Shown here: one piece after another, positions 50,236 to 59,634 of the stretch
Layout: every line of letters begins with the position of its first letter
Position numbering within the stretch: the first letter of the stretch is position 1
Assembly (NCBI RefSeq): GCF_014647835.1
Contig: NZ_BMPY01000003.1
Coordinates: 1 to 64,000, forward strand
Direction of reading: 5' to 3'
Source: Microbispora rosea subsp. aerata
GTDB taxonomy: Bacteria; Actinomycetota; Actinomycetes; Streptosporangiales; Streptosporangiaceae
DNA length: 64,000 nt
The notes under the pieces: model-generated
What the model saw: only the letters and a program-made list of their open reading frames with translations
Told to the model about the DNA's origin: nothing
The model's database searches: none
Position numbers and translations under genes: made by a program

Positions 50236-51659
50236 GCGGTGACTCCCAGGGACTGGGCATACTCTCGGACTTCGCGGCGGATGCTGATCGGCGCGGTGGC
50301 GAGGAGGTCGCGGACCAGCCTATGAGTGGTGGGTCTGGTGGTGACTTCCTCGGGGGCGATGTCTCCGGCCGCGCGCAGGACGTGGAGGGCGCGGTCGTGT
50401 TTCCCCCAGGCGAGGAACGCGCGGGAGGTGTCAAGAAGGACGGTCGCCTTGCGCTCCTTTATGGGCAGGGCGTCGATGTCGATCCTGCGGGCGTTCTCGA
50501 TCGCGGTTCCCGCGTCGCCGAGGGTGAGGGCGATGTTCACGCGATGGCACAAGACGTTGTTCGGGCCGAACGCGGTCCACATGTGGTTGCCGTCGTAGCC
50601 GAGTCGCCGACCTGCGTCCTCGGCCTCATCCAGGAATGTGGCGGCGGTGTGCCGGTTGCCGTGCTGGGCTGCGGCGACGGCCCCACGCAGCAGAAGCGTC
50701 CCGTACACCGACAGGTCGTTCGGGGACGGCTGGGACAGAGCGGCGTTCAGGCGTCGAGCGGCGCTGCTCGCCACGCCGGTGGCGGCCCGATGGTGGCCGC
50801 CGTCCATGAGGGCGTGGGTGATGATGCGGGCGCTTGAGCCCGTCATCAGCGGGCTCTCGCTGGCCTGAGCGGCGTGGACGCTGCGGTCGGCGGCGAGCCA
50901 GGCGAGGCCCTTGTCCTCCTGTTTGAGCAGGATGGAGGCGGCCACGTGGTGTGCCTCGGCGGATAGGGCGTGCGCCCTGATGCGGGCGTCCCCGTCAAGC
51001 GTGGCGCACGCAAGGCGCAGGAAGCGGATCAGCGCGGGAAGCATCGACGCCACCTTGGAGTAACGGCACGCCTGGTAGGTGCGCTTCGCATTGGCGACAG
51101 CGGCGGCAAGCTGCGACAACTCCGGAAGCGGAGAGTCGGCGGCCGGGTATTCGGTGAGGGCTGCGGCGAGATCGTCGCCGCCTGCGGCTTCCCCGGCGCG
51201 GGTGAGGGGTTGGGCTACCACAGCACTAAACAGGGCGGCCCCCGCGAGGCCGACAAAGTCACGACGTAGCACTTCGGTCTCGTCCTCTCCATGTCGGACG
51301 AGATCAACGGTAGGTGGCGGACCTGCCGCGCGGGCATCCTGCCGTGGGATGGCTGCGGCGGCCAAGTCGCGGGGAGCGAGACCGAGAGCCATGCGGGCCT
51401 GGTCGGGCATGTTCAGGCCGTCGGCGATTCGCTCGAACACCTCCAGAGCGGTGACCTGCTGGTTTCCGCTCATGATGGCGCTGACCTTGCCCTGGCTGTA
51501 GCCGGTCAGGCCGCCGATGGCGGTCTGGCTCAAACCGCCGTACTGCCGGACGAGGCGGAAGACCGCGCCGATATCGCGAGCCTTGAGCGCGGCGAGCATG
51601 TCGGGGCGGTGCCATAGCGAGGCGGGGACCTCGTACGGCTCGGCCAAGCGTGGCGGCAT
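50232..51659 (-). CDS. XRE-family regulator with long helical (TPR-like) C-terminus
   Basis: A 475-residue protein. Residues about 25-85 form an XRE-type helix-turn-helix (LRQYGGLSQTAIGGLTGYSQGKVSAIMSG region: LSQTAIGGLTGYSQGKVS). The remaining 380 residues are almost all helical with Ala-rich repeats that suit TPR-like solenoids, for example YGTLLLRGAVAAAQHGNRHTAATFLDEAEDA. Such regulators in actinomycetes often read out a partner protein or ligand through the solenoid. I choose the ATG at 51659. It is the first gene of an operon with the flavoprotein. Confidence 0.82.
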   Translation of the reverse strand: MPPRLAEPYEVPASLWHRPDMLAALKARDIGAVFRLVRQYGGLSQTAIGGLTGYSQGKVSAIMSGNQQVTALEVFERIADGLNMPDQARMALGLAPRDLAAAAIPRQDARAAGPPPTVDLVRHGEDETEVLRRDFVGLAGAALFSAVVAQPLTRAGEAAGGDDLAAALTEYPAADSPLPELSQLAAAVANAKRTYQACRYSKVASMLPALIRFLRLACATLDGDARIRAHALSAEAHHVAASILLKQEDKGLAWLAADRSVHAAQASESPLMTGSSARIITHALMDGGHHRAATGVASSAARRLNAALSQPSPNDLSVYGTLLLRGAVAAAQHGNRHTAATFLDEAEDAGRRLGYDGNHMWTAFGPNNVLCHRVNIALTLGDAGTAIENARRIDIDALPIKERKATVLLDTSRAFLAWGKHDRALHVLRAAGDIAPEEVTTRPTTHRLVRDLLATAPISIRREVREYAQSLGVTA

Positions 51660-51790
51660 CCGTGGGCTTTCCCTTCGCACCGGGCTGGCTACGGAAAGTG
51701 CCTTCCACTGCTACGTGCTCTTGACCTACCCCGTCAAGGGATGCCATGCGGGGATGGGCTGGGAGAACGAGAATTCCGACCCTTGATCAC

Positions 51791-51952
51791 ATGGTTACGG
51801 AGATGGACAGATGCGGAGCCCGGGAGAGGGGCCGGCGGTTCGTTCGCAAGTCATCGACCGATGCCCGGCTCCGGCTCGACGGCGGTGTGGCCATGGGGCT
51901 GGCGGCTGAGTATTTCGACCGCCCGGGTTCCCGTACACCGGCGGCGGCGTGA
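51791..51952 (+). CDS. Small hypothetical protein
   Basis: A 53-residue Arg-rich frame from the ATG at 51791. It has plausible codon bias, and its stop overlaps the next ATG as TGATG. No family is recognised and no good ribosome binding site is visible, so it may be only the upstream arm of the next gene's leader. Confidence 0.35.
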   Translation: MVTEMDRCGARERGRRFVRKSSTDARLRLDGGVAMGLAAEYFDRPGSRTPAAA

Positions 51953-52284
51953 TGAGCGCCGATCAGCTCGTTTACCCTCAGCGGGTCCCGGCCGTCACCG
52001 CTGCCCGCTGTGCCGAGCGACTGCGTATGGAACTGGAGCAGTACGGCGTTGCCGCCGACGTTCACGAGGGGTACGGGCTGGCGCTGGTGTCGGTCTGGGT
52101 CGAGCTGGTCGTGTGGACCGACGGCCGCTGGTTCCGCTGGCGCTCGGGCCGTACCTCAGCCAGCCGGCGGCCGGTTTACGCCTTCGCCCCGGCCTCCGAC
52201 GTCGCCGCCACCGCGCGCCGGGTGGCGCATCGCTACCGGCAACTGCGCCGAATTTACCCGTGCCCGCCGTACCTCGCCGGTTGA
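51952..52284 (+). CDS. Small actinobacterial hypothetical protein
   Basis: A 110-residue protein rich in aromatic and Arg residues (VSVWVELVVWTDGRWFRWRSG in the middle; short part WTDGRWFRWRSG). Two or three helices flank a beta hairpin. Proteins of this look are common beside XRE regulators in Streptosporangiales and Streptomyces, but I know no function. The start is the ATG at 51952; a GTG three bases earlier is also in frame. Confidence 0.55.
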   Translation: MSADQLVYPQRVPAVTAARCAERLRMELEQYGVAADVHEGYGLALVSVWVELVVWTDGRWFRWRSGRTSASRRPVYAFAPASDVAATARRVAHRYRQLRRIYPCPPYLAG

Positions 52285-52370
52285 GGGCTCGTGAACGATC
52301 CAGACGAACCGAACCGCCTGCACAACGCGCACGCCTCTACCCGACGGAGCAACTTCCGGAAGCCGAAGTG

Positions 52371-52586
52371 ATGGAAGCGACGCCGACGCATCGCGTCCTG
52401 GTGGTGGCCTGGACATTCGACTGTCAGGCACGGTTCTACGAGTTGCGCCAGTCGGGCGGTGTCGCCTTCATCCGGCGCATTGTGCAGAACGAGGACGCGC
52501 TCGAGATCAGCGAGACTCATCGATGGCGGGTGGGTCAGGCCTGGGAATCCTGGGCGGCGCTGCTTATAACCGGTCAAGCCCGATAG
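52371..52586 (+). CDS. Small hypothetical protein
   Basis: A 71-residue frame with good protein character: VLVVAWTFDCQARFYELRQ, then GGVAFIRRI and WRVGQAWESWAALL. The Trp and Arg content matches small actinobacterial proteins found beside XRE regulators. No function is known to me. The ribosome binding site is weak; a GTG precedes the ATG directly. Confidence 0.5.
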   Translation: MEATPTHRVLVVAWTFDCQARFYELRQSGGVAFIRRIVQNEDALEISETHRWRVGQAWESWAALLITGQAR

Positions 52587-52716
52587 GCAGGCGCGGGGGC
52601 AGACCACGAAACGATCACTCAAGTCCTACCGGCCGAGGCGAGTAGTCACTGAGCGAGTCGTTCAATGACACGAGCCCCGGATACGCTGATGGGAGACGAG
52701 GCTCTTCGCGCTCCGC

Positions 52717-52791
52717 TGGTGGGCGGTACTGGGTTCGAACCAGTGACCCCTCGCTTGTAAGGCGAGTGCTCTACCGCTGAGCTAACCGCCC
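52717..52791 (-). tRNA. tRNA-Val (anticodon TAC)
   Basis: A 75-base cloverleaf read on the minus strand, with a 7-bp acceptor stem (GGGCGGT with ACCGCCC), D arm GCTCAGCGGTAGAGC, anticodon stem CTCGC/GCGAG around the loop CTTACAA (anticodon TAC, valine), T arm with GGTTCGAACC, and an encoded 3' CCA. It lies in the gap between the ROK kinase gene and the small proteins. Confidence 0.95.
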
Positions 52792-52806
52792 GGACCGGAC
52801 TACACC

Positions 52807-53763
52807 TTACGACACCGACCCGCCTCTCAGCACATCGAGCGACCACTCCGCGCCGACGTCGTGTTCCCCCGCCGCCTGCCAGCCGAGGAGGGCCGCGCCG
52901 AGCATGCCCGCCCGGGGGCCCAGGGCGGCCGGGCGTACGGGCGGGGGCTCCCGGAAGGCCAGCCGACCGGCCAGCCGTTCCCGCAGCCGGTCGAACAGGA
53001 CCGCTCCGGCCTCCGCCAGGCCGCCGCCGATGACGATCAGGGCCGGGTCGAGCACGAGCACGTACGACGCGAGGGCGATGGCCAGGGCCTCGATCGCCTC
53101 GTCGAACACCTCGGCGGCCACCGGGTCGCCCGCGGCCGCGAGCTCGACGACCTCCTTCGCGGTCGCCGTACGCCCGGAGCGCGCGGTGAAGCGGCGGGCG
53201 ACGGCCGAGGCGGACGCGTAGGTCTCCAGGCAGCCGACCTGGCCGCAGGCGCACTTCTCCCCCGCCGGCCAGACGGGCGCGTGCCCGATCTCGCCGCCCC
53301 AGCCGTGCGCGCCGCCGTACGGCTCGCCGCGCAGCACCACCGCTCCCGCGATGCCGGTGCCGATGGGCAGGAAGAGGAAGTCGGCGACGTCGCGGCCCGC
53401 GCCGAAGACGCTCTCGGCCAGGCCGCCCGTACGGACGTCGTGCCCGAGCCGCGCGGGGACGCCGGACGGCGTGAACGCCTCGGCGGGCACGTCGCGCCAG
53501 CCGATGTTGGCCGAGTAGACGGCCGTGGACGCGGTGACGATGCCGGGGACGGCCAGGCCCACCCCGGCGGGCGGCGCGCCGTACCGTGACCGCCCGAGGC
53601 CGGCGATCTCCTCGACGTAGGCGCGCACGGCCCGCACTACCGCGTCGGGGCCGTGCTCGCGGCCCGTCGGACGCCCGGCGAGCACGGTGACCTCACCGCT
53701 CCGGGTGACGAGGCCGCCCTTCATGGAGGTGCCGCCCACGTCCAGCGCGACGACGTACGTCAC
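52807..53763 (-). CDS. ROK-family sugar kinase
   Basis: A 318-residue ROK protein. The ATP phosphate motif VALDVGGTSMKGGLV is at the N-terminus, the catalytic Asp and neighbours lie in RLGHDVRTGGLAES, and the zinc motif CACGQVGCLE at about 171-180 is intact. There is no helix-turn-helix, so it is a kinase (glucokinase-like) and not a ROK repressor. The sugar is probably glucose or an N-acetylated hexose. It overlaps the zinc-ribbon gene by ATGA. Starts with ATG at 53763. Confidence 0.87.
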   Translation of the reverse strand: MTYVVALDVGGTSMKGGLVTRSGEVTVLAGRPTGREHGPDAVVRAVRAYVEEIAGLGRSRYGAPPAGVGLAVPGIVTASTAVYSANIGWRDVPAEAFTPSGVPARLGHDVRTGGLAESVFGAGRDVADFLFLPIGTGIAGAVVLRGEPYGGAHGWGGEIGHAPVWPAGEKCACGQVGCLETYASASAVARRFTARSGRTATAKEVVELAAAGDPVAAEVFDEAIEALAIALASYVLVLDPALIVIGGGLAEAGAVLFDRLRERLAGRLAFREPPPVRPAALGPRAGMLGAALLGWQAAGEHDVGAEWSLDVLRGGSVS

Positions 53764-54098
53764 GAGCGCCCGAGCACCCGGTTGAGGGCGGCCTCCACCT
53801 CCGCGGCGAGGCCGGACGTGGGGGCGGACTCCGGCGAGGTCGCGGTGACGAGCGGCTCACCGGCGTGCGCGAGCCGGCGGGCGAGCCGCACCTGTCCGCA
53901 GGAGCGGCACTCGATCTCGCCCAGGCGGCAGATCAGGGCGATCGAGCCGCACGAGGCGCAGGTGTCGAGGTCGAGGTCGTGCACGCGCTGGCAGTCCGGG
54001 CAGACGAGGACCTGCGTCTCATGGCGCACCGCGCGCTTCCAGGGGCTGGCGCCGCGGACGGGATCGGTCTGCCGGGCCCCGCACCTGTAGCAGGGCAT
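53760..54098 (-). CDS. Zinc-ribbon protein with four CxxC pairs
   Basis: A 112-residue protein with four CxxC knuckles, CYRC, CPDC, CASC and CRSC, in its first 70 residues, enough for two zinc ribbons. The C-terminal 35 residues are Ala/Glu-rich helix. GGAGG lies 5 bases before the ATG at 54098. It is encoded just upstream of the ROK kinase and overlaps it by 4 bases. Role unknown; such proteins can bind nucleic acid or a partner enzyme. Confidence 0.7.
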   Translation of the reverse strand: MPCYRCGARQTDPVRGASPWKRAVRHETQVLVCPDCQRVHDLDLDTCASCGSIALICRLGEIECRSCGQVRLARRLAHAGEPLVTATSPESAPTSGLAAEVEAALNRVLGRS

Positions 54099-54168
54099 CG
54101 TGGCCTCCAATGGGGCGAGTCGGAGTCGGGTCGGATATGTCAGTGCCCGCGAGCGGGCAATGAAACGA

Positions 54169-54624
54169 TCAGAGGTCCGCGAGCGCCTTGCGGTACTCGT
54201 CTATATCGCGTGCGGAACCGATCGGGTTGACGACCTTCCAGCGCACGATGCCTTCGCCGTCGATGATGAAGGTGCCCCGGAGCGCGAGTCCCCTTTCCTC
54301 ATCGAAGACACCGTACGCCCGGGCGACCTCACCGTGGGGCCAGAAATCCGACAACAGGGGAAACGGGAAGCGTTCCTGGTCGGCCCAGGCACGCTGGCTG
54401 AACATCGAGTCCACCGACACCGCCAGCAGTTCCACATGTGCCGGCAGGGAGCCGGCGAGCTCGTCGCGGATGGCCGCGAGCTCGCCGTGGCAGACGGGGC
54501 TGAAGGACAAGGGATAGAAGACGAGCATGACCGTCCTGCCTCGCAGGCCGGACAGGCTTACGGGAACTCCGTGCTGGTCCTTGAGCGCGAAATCCGGAGC
54601 GCGCTGCCCGACCTCTACCGTCAT
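54169..54624 (-). CDS. ahpE: AhpE-type peroxiredoxin
   Basis: A 151-residue peroxiredoxin that reduces peroxides. The sequence matches the mycobacterial AhpE pattern: VGQRAPDFALKDQHG, the peroxidatic Cys in FSPVCHGEL (about residue 45), FPFPLLSDFWPHGEVARAYGVF and RGTFIIDGEG. The usual Thr of the TxxC active site is Ser here (SPVC). As in Mycobacterium, it lies beside a DUF3052 gene and close to aceE. Confidence 0.88.
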   Translation of the reverse strand: MTVEVGQRAPDFALKDQHGVPVSLSGLRGRTVMLVFYPLSFSPVCHGELAAIRDELAGSLPAHVELLAVSVDSMFSQRAWADQERFPFPLLSDFWPHGEVARAYGVFDEERGLALRGTFIIDGEGIVRWKVVNPIGSARDIDEYRKALADL

Positions 54625-54696
54625 GGACAGTCCCTCCCCAGGTGTCTGCCCATCATCCTGCCGTACGGCATCCCCGGGCCGTACGGCAGGGCAATA

Positions 54697-55125
54697 TCAG
54701 CGGCGGGCCTTCGGGGCGACGAGCCTCGTGCCCGACCAGTCCCTGGCGGCGCTCACGCTGCTCGTCTGCGACAGTCCGGCGGTCGCCGCGTCCTCGCCGA
54801 TGTCGCTGGGCTCCACGTGGCCCTCGCGGCCCGCCTTGGGGGTCAGCAGCCAGATCTGGCCTCCGTCGGCGAGTGCGGTCATCGCGTCGCTGAGGGCGTC
54901 GAAGAGATCGCCGTCGCCGTCACGCCACCAGAGCAGCACCACGTCGACGACGTCGTCGTAGTCCTCGTCCACCAGCTCGTTGCCGGTCAGCTCCTCGATG
55001 GACTGGCGCAGCGCCTCGTCGCAGTCCTCGTCCCAGCCGACCTCCTGCACCACCTGACCGGCTTTGAGGCCGAGTCGTTCGGCCAGGCCGCGCTCGCCCT
55101 GCGCCTGACCCGCGGTCGCGCTCAC
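54697..55125 (-). CDS. DUF3052 domain protein
   Basis: A 142-residue actinobacterial DUF3052 protein. The family core is present: AERLGLKAGQVVQEVGWDEDCDEALRQ, an acidic stretch NELVDEDYDDVVDVVLLWW, and ALADGGQIWLLTPKAGREGHVEPSDIGEDAATAGLSQT (parts: IWLLTPKAG, VEPSDIGEDA). The GTG at 55125 has AGGAGGG upstream. The order ahpE, DUF3052, aceE matches Mycobacterium tuberculosis Rv2238c, Rv2239c and Rv2241, so this is an old conserved block. Function unknown. Confidence 0.85.
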   Translation of the reverse strand: MSATAGQAQGERGLAERLGLKAGQVVQEVGWDEDCDEALRQSIEELTGNELVDEDYDDVVDVVLLWWRDGDGDLFDALSDAMTALADGGQIWLLTPKAGREGHVEPSDIGEDAATAGLSQTSSVSAARDWSGTRLVAPKARR

Positions 55126-55267
55126 GTTTATCCCTCCTGCTTGGGGTGACCCCGCCCGTGTTTTGCGGTTGTCCCGGCTCGTTGAGAGCCATGCTTCGGC
55201 ACAGTCCACACGCTGCGACCCGTCGTCGTCAACGGTCGCCACGGCGGGTGACCCGCACCGTTATCTC

Positions 55268-55675
55268 TTAATCGGTCAAAAACGACAAACGAACCCGCCT
55301 GTCGGGGTTGTCGACGTTGAGATCGACAAGGGCGACCGACTGCCAGGTCCCCAGCGCCAGCCTGCCCCCGAGGACGGGAACGGTGGCGTACGGCGGAATG
55401 AAAGCGGGCATGACATGCGACCTCCCATGCCCGCGGGAGCCGTGCGCATGCCGCCACCGGTCGTCCGCCGGCAACAGGTCGCCCAGGGCGGCGAGAAGGT
55501 CGTCGTCGCTGCCCGAGCCGAGCTCCAGCAGCGCCACGCCCGCCGTCGCGTGCGGGACGAAGACGTGCAGCAGGCCGTCTCCCCCGCACTCGCGCGCGAA
55601 ATCGGCGCACTCCTTTGTTATGTCGTGCACGCGCTCGCGCGCGCCGGTCCGTATCTCGATCACCGTCGATTTCAC
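55268..55675 (-). CDS. YjbQ/UPF0047 family protein (secondary thiamine-phosphate synthase)
   Basis: A 135-residue YjbQ-type protein. Typical parts are GLLHVFVPHATAGVALLEL, the His-containing HAHGSRGHGRSHVMPAF, and VPVLGGRLALGTWQSVALVDLN near the end. E. coli YjbQ has a weak thiamine-phosphate synthase activity; the natural role is unsure. The second gene of a short leftward pair, it starts 10 bases after the DUF1918 stop. Confidence 0.88.
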   Translation of the reverse strand: MKSTVIEIRTGARERVHDITKECADFARECGGDGLLHVFVPHATAGVALLELGSGSDDDLLAALGDLLPADDRWRHAHGSRGHGRSHVMPAFIPPYATVPVLGGRLALGTWQSVALVDLNVDNPDRRVRLSFLTD

Positions 55676-55685
55676 ACCCGCGATA

Positions 55686-55880
55686 TTACGATTCGCGCTG
55701 AGCTGGGAGGACGACGGCGTCCGGGCCGGGGAAGACGAGCGCCTCGTGCCCGTCCTCGTACTTCACCAGGAACGGCGGGCCGCCGTCGGGACCTCGGACC
55801 TCGACGATCACACCGTGCTTCTCGTGGTCACCCACGACGGCGCCGTGCACCACCAGCCGGTCGCCTACCGTCGCGTGCAT
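55686..55880 (-). CDS. DUF1918 domain protein
   Basis: A 64-residue DUF1918 protein (SH3-like small beta barrel). The signature is MHATVGDRLVVHG at the start and PPFLVKYEDGHEALVFPGPDA near the end. Such small proteins are common in actinobacteria and have no known function. GGAGAGAGG lies upstream of the ATG at 55880. The gene is divergent from aceE. Confidence 0.82.
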   Translation of the reverse strand: MHATVGDRLVVHGAVVGDHEKHGVIVEVRGPDGGPPFLVKYEDGHEALVFPGPDAVVLPAQRES

Positions 55881-56219
55881 CTCGACCCCCTCTCTCCAGT
55901 GCCTGGTACGGCTATCGCCACCTGGCATGCGGAGAAACCCCCTTCTCCACAGAGGGAGGGACAACTCATACCAAAACGTTACACAGCCGGAATGGCCTCC
56001 CCGGCGGGGCGGCGCGCCCCTCCCGCGGGGCCGGGAAACACGCCCGAGACATGGGCGACACGCCGGGTGAAGGGCCTCAAGACGACGTCCCGCCCGGAAC
56101 GCCGCGTGGATTCCGCACGGCCCGCCGGATAGGCCGGAGCCAAGCCGGGTACGGAGGTCCCGACCAGGCAGAACGCGACTTCGGGTGCCTTGGAACGCCC
56201 CCCGGCGGCATCGAGAATG

Positions 56220-56247
56220 GATGGTGGGTAAAAATCGTCCTACCATC
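56220..56247 (+). promoter_or_regulatory. Hairpin-forming inverted repeat in the aceE upstream region
   Basis: GATGGTGGG (56220-56228) and CCTACCATC (56239-56247) pair over 9 positions with one GT pair, around a 10-base AT-rich loop. It lies 200 bases before aceE and could be an operator or the end of an upstream transcript. Confidence 0.35.
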
Positions 56248-56446
56248 GGTGGTCTAGGCCAAGACCTGCCCCGCAGCCAGCGCGGACAGGTCGGGTTACC
56301 GGAGAGTAGAGATGCGCTTTCCGGTATGACGAGACAGGATGGAAGAAGACCGCAACTTCGCGATCAAGCGCTGACCGCATCGCAGCAGGCAACACAGACG
56401 TAACAGATACGACGAGACAAAGTCCATTCTCGGAAGGCGAGACCCA

Positions 56447-59200
56447 GTGGCTTCCGGACGCCAGCGTTTTTCGATCATCAGTGACGGCCTACCCAGCCAG
56501 TTGCCTGATGTCGATCCGAGCGAGACCAACGAATGGCTCGAATCGCTCGACAACGTCATCAAGACCGAGGGTCGCACCCGGGCCCGCTACCTGATGCTCC
56601 GGCTGCTCGAGCGCGCCCGTGAACACCAGGTCGGCGTGCCCGGCCTGCGCAGCACGGACTACATCAACACCATTCCGCCGGAGCGCGAGCCCTGGTTCCC
56701 AGGGGACGAATACGTCGAACGCCGCATTCGGGCCTACATCCGCTGGAACGCGGCGGTGATGGTGACCCGCGCCAACGCGCTGACCAACGTCGGCGGCCAC
56801 ATCGCGACCTACGCGTCCGCGGCCTCGCTCTACGAGGTGGGCTTCAACCACTTCTTCCGGGGCAAGGACCACGGGGAGTCGGGCGACCAGGTCTTCATCC
56901 AGGGCCACGCCGCCCCCGGCATCTACGCCCGTGCCTTCCTGGAGGGCCGCCTGACCGCCGCCCAGCTCGACGCGTTCCGCCAGGAGCTGTCCCACGGGAT
57001 CAAGGGCCTGCCGTCCTACCCGCACCCGCGGCTCATGCCGGACTTCTGGGAGTTCCCCACGGTGTCGATGGGTCTCGGCCCGATCGCCGCCATCTACCAG
57101 GCCCGGTTCAACCGTTACCTGCTCAACCGCAAGATCAAGGACACCAGCCGCAGCCACGTCTGGTGCTTCCTCGGCGACGGTGAGATGGACGAGCCCGAGT
57201 CGCTCGGCGCGATCGGCCTCGCCGCCCGCGAGGAGCTCGACAACCTCACCTTCGTCATCAACTGCAACCTCCAGCGGCTCGACGGCCCGGTACGCGGCAA
57301 CGGCAAGATCATCCAGGAGCTGGAGTCGTTCTTCCGCGGCGCCGGCTGGAACGTGATCAAGGTCGTCTGGGGCCGCGACTGGGACCCGCTGCTGGCGGCC
57401 GACGTCGACGGCGTGCTCGTCAACCAGATGAACACCACGCCCGACGGGCAGTTCCAGACCTACTCGGTCGAGTCCGGGGCCTACATCCGCGAGCACTTCT
57501 TCGGCAGCGACCCGCGCCTGCGCAAGATGGTCGAGCACATGTCGGACGACGACATCCGCAAGCTGTCGCGCGGCGGTCACGACTACCGCAAGGTGTACGC
57601 CGCGTTCAAGGCGGCCCGCGAGCACGTCGGCCAGCCGACGGTCATCCTGGCCCAGACGATCAAGGGCTGGACGCTCGGCAAGGACTTCGAGGCGCGTAAC
57701 GCCACGCACCAGATGAAGAAGATGAGCAAGGCCGAGCTCAAGGAGTTCCGCGACCGGCTCTACCTGCCCATCCCGGACAAGGACCTCGAAGCCGACCTCC
57801 CGCCGTACTACCACCCGGGCGAAGACAACGAGGAGATCGCCTACATGAAGGAGCGCCGGGCGGCGCTCGGCGGCTACCTGCCCAAGCGGGTAGTACGCGC
57901 CAAGCCGCTCAAGCTCCCCGGCGACCCCGTCTACTCCGGCCTGCGCAAGGGCTCGGGCAAGCAGAACGTCGCCACCACCATGGCGTTCGTCCGCCTGCTC
58001 AAGGACCTCATGCGGGACAAGGAGATCGGCGTCAGGTTCGTGCCGATCATCCCGGACGAGGCCCGCACCTTCGGTGTGGACGCGATGTTCCCGACCGCCA
58101 AGATCTACTCGCCCCACGGGCAGACGTACGAGGCGGTCGACCGCGACCTGCTGCTGTCGTACAAGGAGTCGACCGAGGGCCAGATCCTGCACGAGGGCAT
58201 CAGCGAGGCCGGCTCGATGGGCTCGGTCATCGCGGCGGGCACGTCGTACGCCACACACGGCGAGCACATGATCCCGGTCTACATCTTCTACTCGATGTTC
58301 GGGTTCCAGCGGACCGCCGACCAGATGTGGCAGTTCGGCGACCAGATGGGCCGCGGCTTCCTGCTCGGGGCCACGGCCGGCCGCACCACGCTGAACGGCG
58401 AGGGCCTGCAGCACGAGGACGGCCACACCCCGCTGATCGCCTCGACCAACCCCGCCGCCGTGGTGTACGACCCGGCGTGGGCGTTCGAGATCGCGCACAT
58501 CGTGAAGGACGGCCTGCGGAGGATGTACGGGGAGAACCCCGAGGACGTCTTCTACTACCTGACCGTCTACAACGAGCCCTATCCGCAGCCGGCCGAGCCG
58601 GAGAACGTAGACGTGGAGGGCATCCTCAAGGGCCTCTACCTCTACGCCCCCGGGACGGGCGAGGGGCCGAAGGCGAACATCCTGGCGTCCGGCGTCGCCG
58701 GGCCGTGGGCGCTGGAGGCGCAGCGGATGCTGGCGGAGGACTGGGGCGTGTCCGCCTCGGTCTGGTCGGCCACCTCCTGGAGCGAGCTGCGCAGGGACGC
58801 CCTCGCCGTCGAGGAGCACAACATGCTCAACCCCGACGCCGAGCAGCGCGTTCCGTACGTGACCAGCAAGCTGTCGGGCGTACCCGGGCCGTTCGTGGGC
58901 GTCAGCGACTACATGCGCGCCGTCCCGGACCAGATCGCCCAGTGGGTGCCCGGTGACTGGACCTCGCTCGGCACCGACGGCTTCGGCCTGTCCGACACGC
59001 GGTCGGCGCTGCGCCGCCACTTCCACGTGGACGCGGCCTCGATCACGCTGGCGGTGCTGACCCAGCTCGCGCGGCGCGGCGAGATCAAGCAGGAGGTCCT
59101 GCAGGAGGCCGTCGCCCGCTACCACCTCAAGAACGGGGTGACCGAGGTGTCGGCCCAGAAGACCCCGGAGACCAACGACACCCAGTCGATGGGCGTCTGA
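56447..59200 (+). CDS. aceE: Pyruvate dehydrogenase E1 component, homodimeric type
   Basis: A 917-residue E1 enzyme that decarboxylates pyruvate with thiamine diphosphate and passes acetyl to lipoyl-E2. The cofactor motif [10 protein letters not shown] is at about residue 243-252, followed by [19 protein letters not shown]. Other landmarks are [38 protein letters not shown] and LQHEDGHTP. Its length is normal for the single-chain bacterial E1. The GTG at 56447 has GGAAGG about 9 bases upstream. A long AT-containing leader (56250-56446) probably carries the promoter. A terminator follows 15 bases after the stop. Confidence 0.95.
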   Translation: MASGRQRFSIISDGLPSQLPDVDPSETNEWLESLDNVIKTEGRTRARYLMLRLLERAREHQVGVPGLRSTDYINTIPPEREPWFPGDEYVERRIRAYIRWNAAVMVTRANALTNVGGHIATYASAASLYEVGFNHFFRGKDHGESGDQVFIQGHAAPGIYARAFLEGRLTAAQLDAFRQELSHGIKGLPSYPHPRLMPDFWEFPTVSMGLGPIAAIYQARFNRYLLNRKIKDTSRSHVWCFLGDGEMDEPESLGAIGLAAREELDNLTFVINCNLQRLDGPVRGNGKIIQELESFFRGAGWNVIKVVWGRDWDPLLAADVDGVLVNQMNTTPDGQFQTYSVESGAYIREHFFGSDPRLRKMVEHMSDDDIRKLSRGGHDYRKVYAAFKAAREHVGQPTVILAQTIKGWTLGKDFEARNATHQMKKMSKAELKEFRDRLYLPIPDKDLEADLPPYYHPGEDNEEIAYMKERRAALGGYLPKRVVRAKPLKLPGDPVYSGLRKGSGKQNVATTMAFVRLLKDLMRDKEIGVRFVPIIPDEARTFGVDAMFPTAKIYSPHGQTYEAVDRDLLLSYKESTEGQILHEGISEAGSMGSVIAAGTSYATHGEHMIPVYIFYSMFGFQRTADQMWQFGDQMGRGFLLGATAGRTTLNGEGLQHEDGHTPLIASTNPAAVVYDPAWAFEIAHIVKDGLRRMYGENPEDVFYYLTVYNEPYPQPAEPENVDVEGILKGLYLYAPGTGEGPKANILASGVAGPWALEAQRMLAEDWGVSASVWSATSWSELRRDALAVEEHNMLNPDAEQRVPYVTSKLSGVPGPFVGVSDYMRAVPDQIAQWVPGDWTSLGTDGFGLSDTRSALRRHFHVDAASITLAVLTQLARRGEIKQEVLQEAVARYHLKNGVTEVSAQKTPETNDTQSMGV

Positions 59201-59214
59201 TCCGCGGATCGTCC

Positions 59215-59244
59215 GGCGGCCCCCGTCTCGCGGCGGGGGCCGCC
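59215..59244 (+). terminator. Terminator of aceE
   Basis: GGCGGCCCCCG (59215-59225) and its complement (59234-59244) form an 11-bp stem with an 8-base loop, 15 bases after the aceE stop codon. Confidence 0.75.
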
Positions 59245-59532
59245 GTCGCTTCCACGCCGCTCACAGCGGCCCTCGTCGTCGTTTCCGTGTCGCTCACAGC
59301 GCGGCCCCCGCCTTCTGCACGCCACCCACGGCAGCCCCCGCCAGCGTTTCCGCCATCTCACGGCAGCCCCCGCCGACGTTTCGTGCCGCGGCCCCGCCAG
59401 CGCTTCCCCGCCACTCACGGCAGCCCTCGTCGTCGTTTCCGTGTCGCTCACGGTTGGCCCCCGCCGGCGTTTCCGTACTGCTGCCTCGCCGACGTCTCCG
59501 CGCCGCTCACCCCTTTGGACTGCTCACACCCC
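59245..59532. repeat. Degenerate tandem repeats, unit about 33 bp
   Basis: About eight imperfect copies of a unit such as GCTCACGGCAGCCCTCGTCG followed by TCGTTTCCGTGTC lie head to tail between the aceE terminator and the protease gene. Copy length varies from about 25 to 34 bases; two 33-base copies (starting near 59259 and near 59412) are nearly identical. No coding frame is convincing here. Confidence 0.6.
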
Positions 59533-59634
59533 TCACCCCTCTGAACAGCGCGAATGCGGGCTTGTAGTGCGGTGCCGTCCGGTCCCAAGCCACCTCCAAG
59601 CCGGAAACAAGACCGTTCCACCACGCTTGCGGCC

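Noticed and set aside
56489-59125. An 878-codon open frame opposite aceE
   Set aside because: Antisense shadow; aceE is unmistakable and there is no promoter or start signal for the other strand.
59554-59634. An upstream start for the anchored protease
   Set aside because: The extra 27 residues are Arg/Ser/Pro-rich and would sit before the signal peptide; the GTG at 59635 gives a normal signal sequence.
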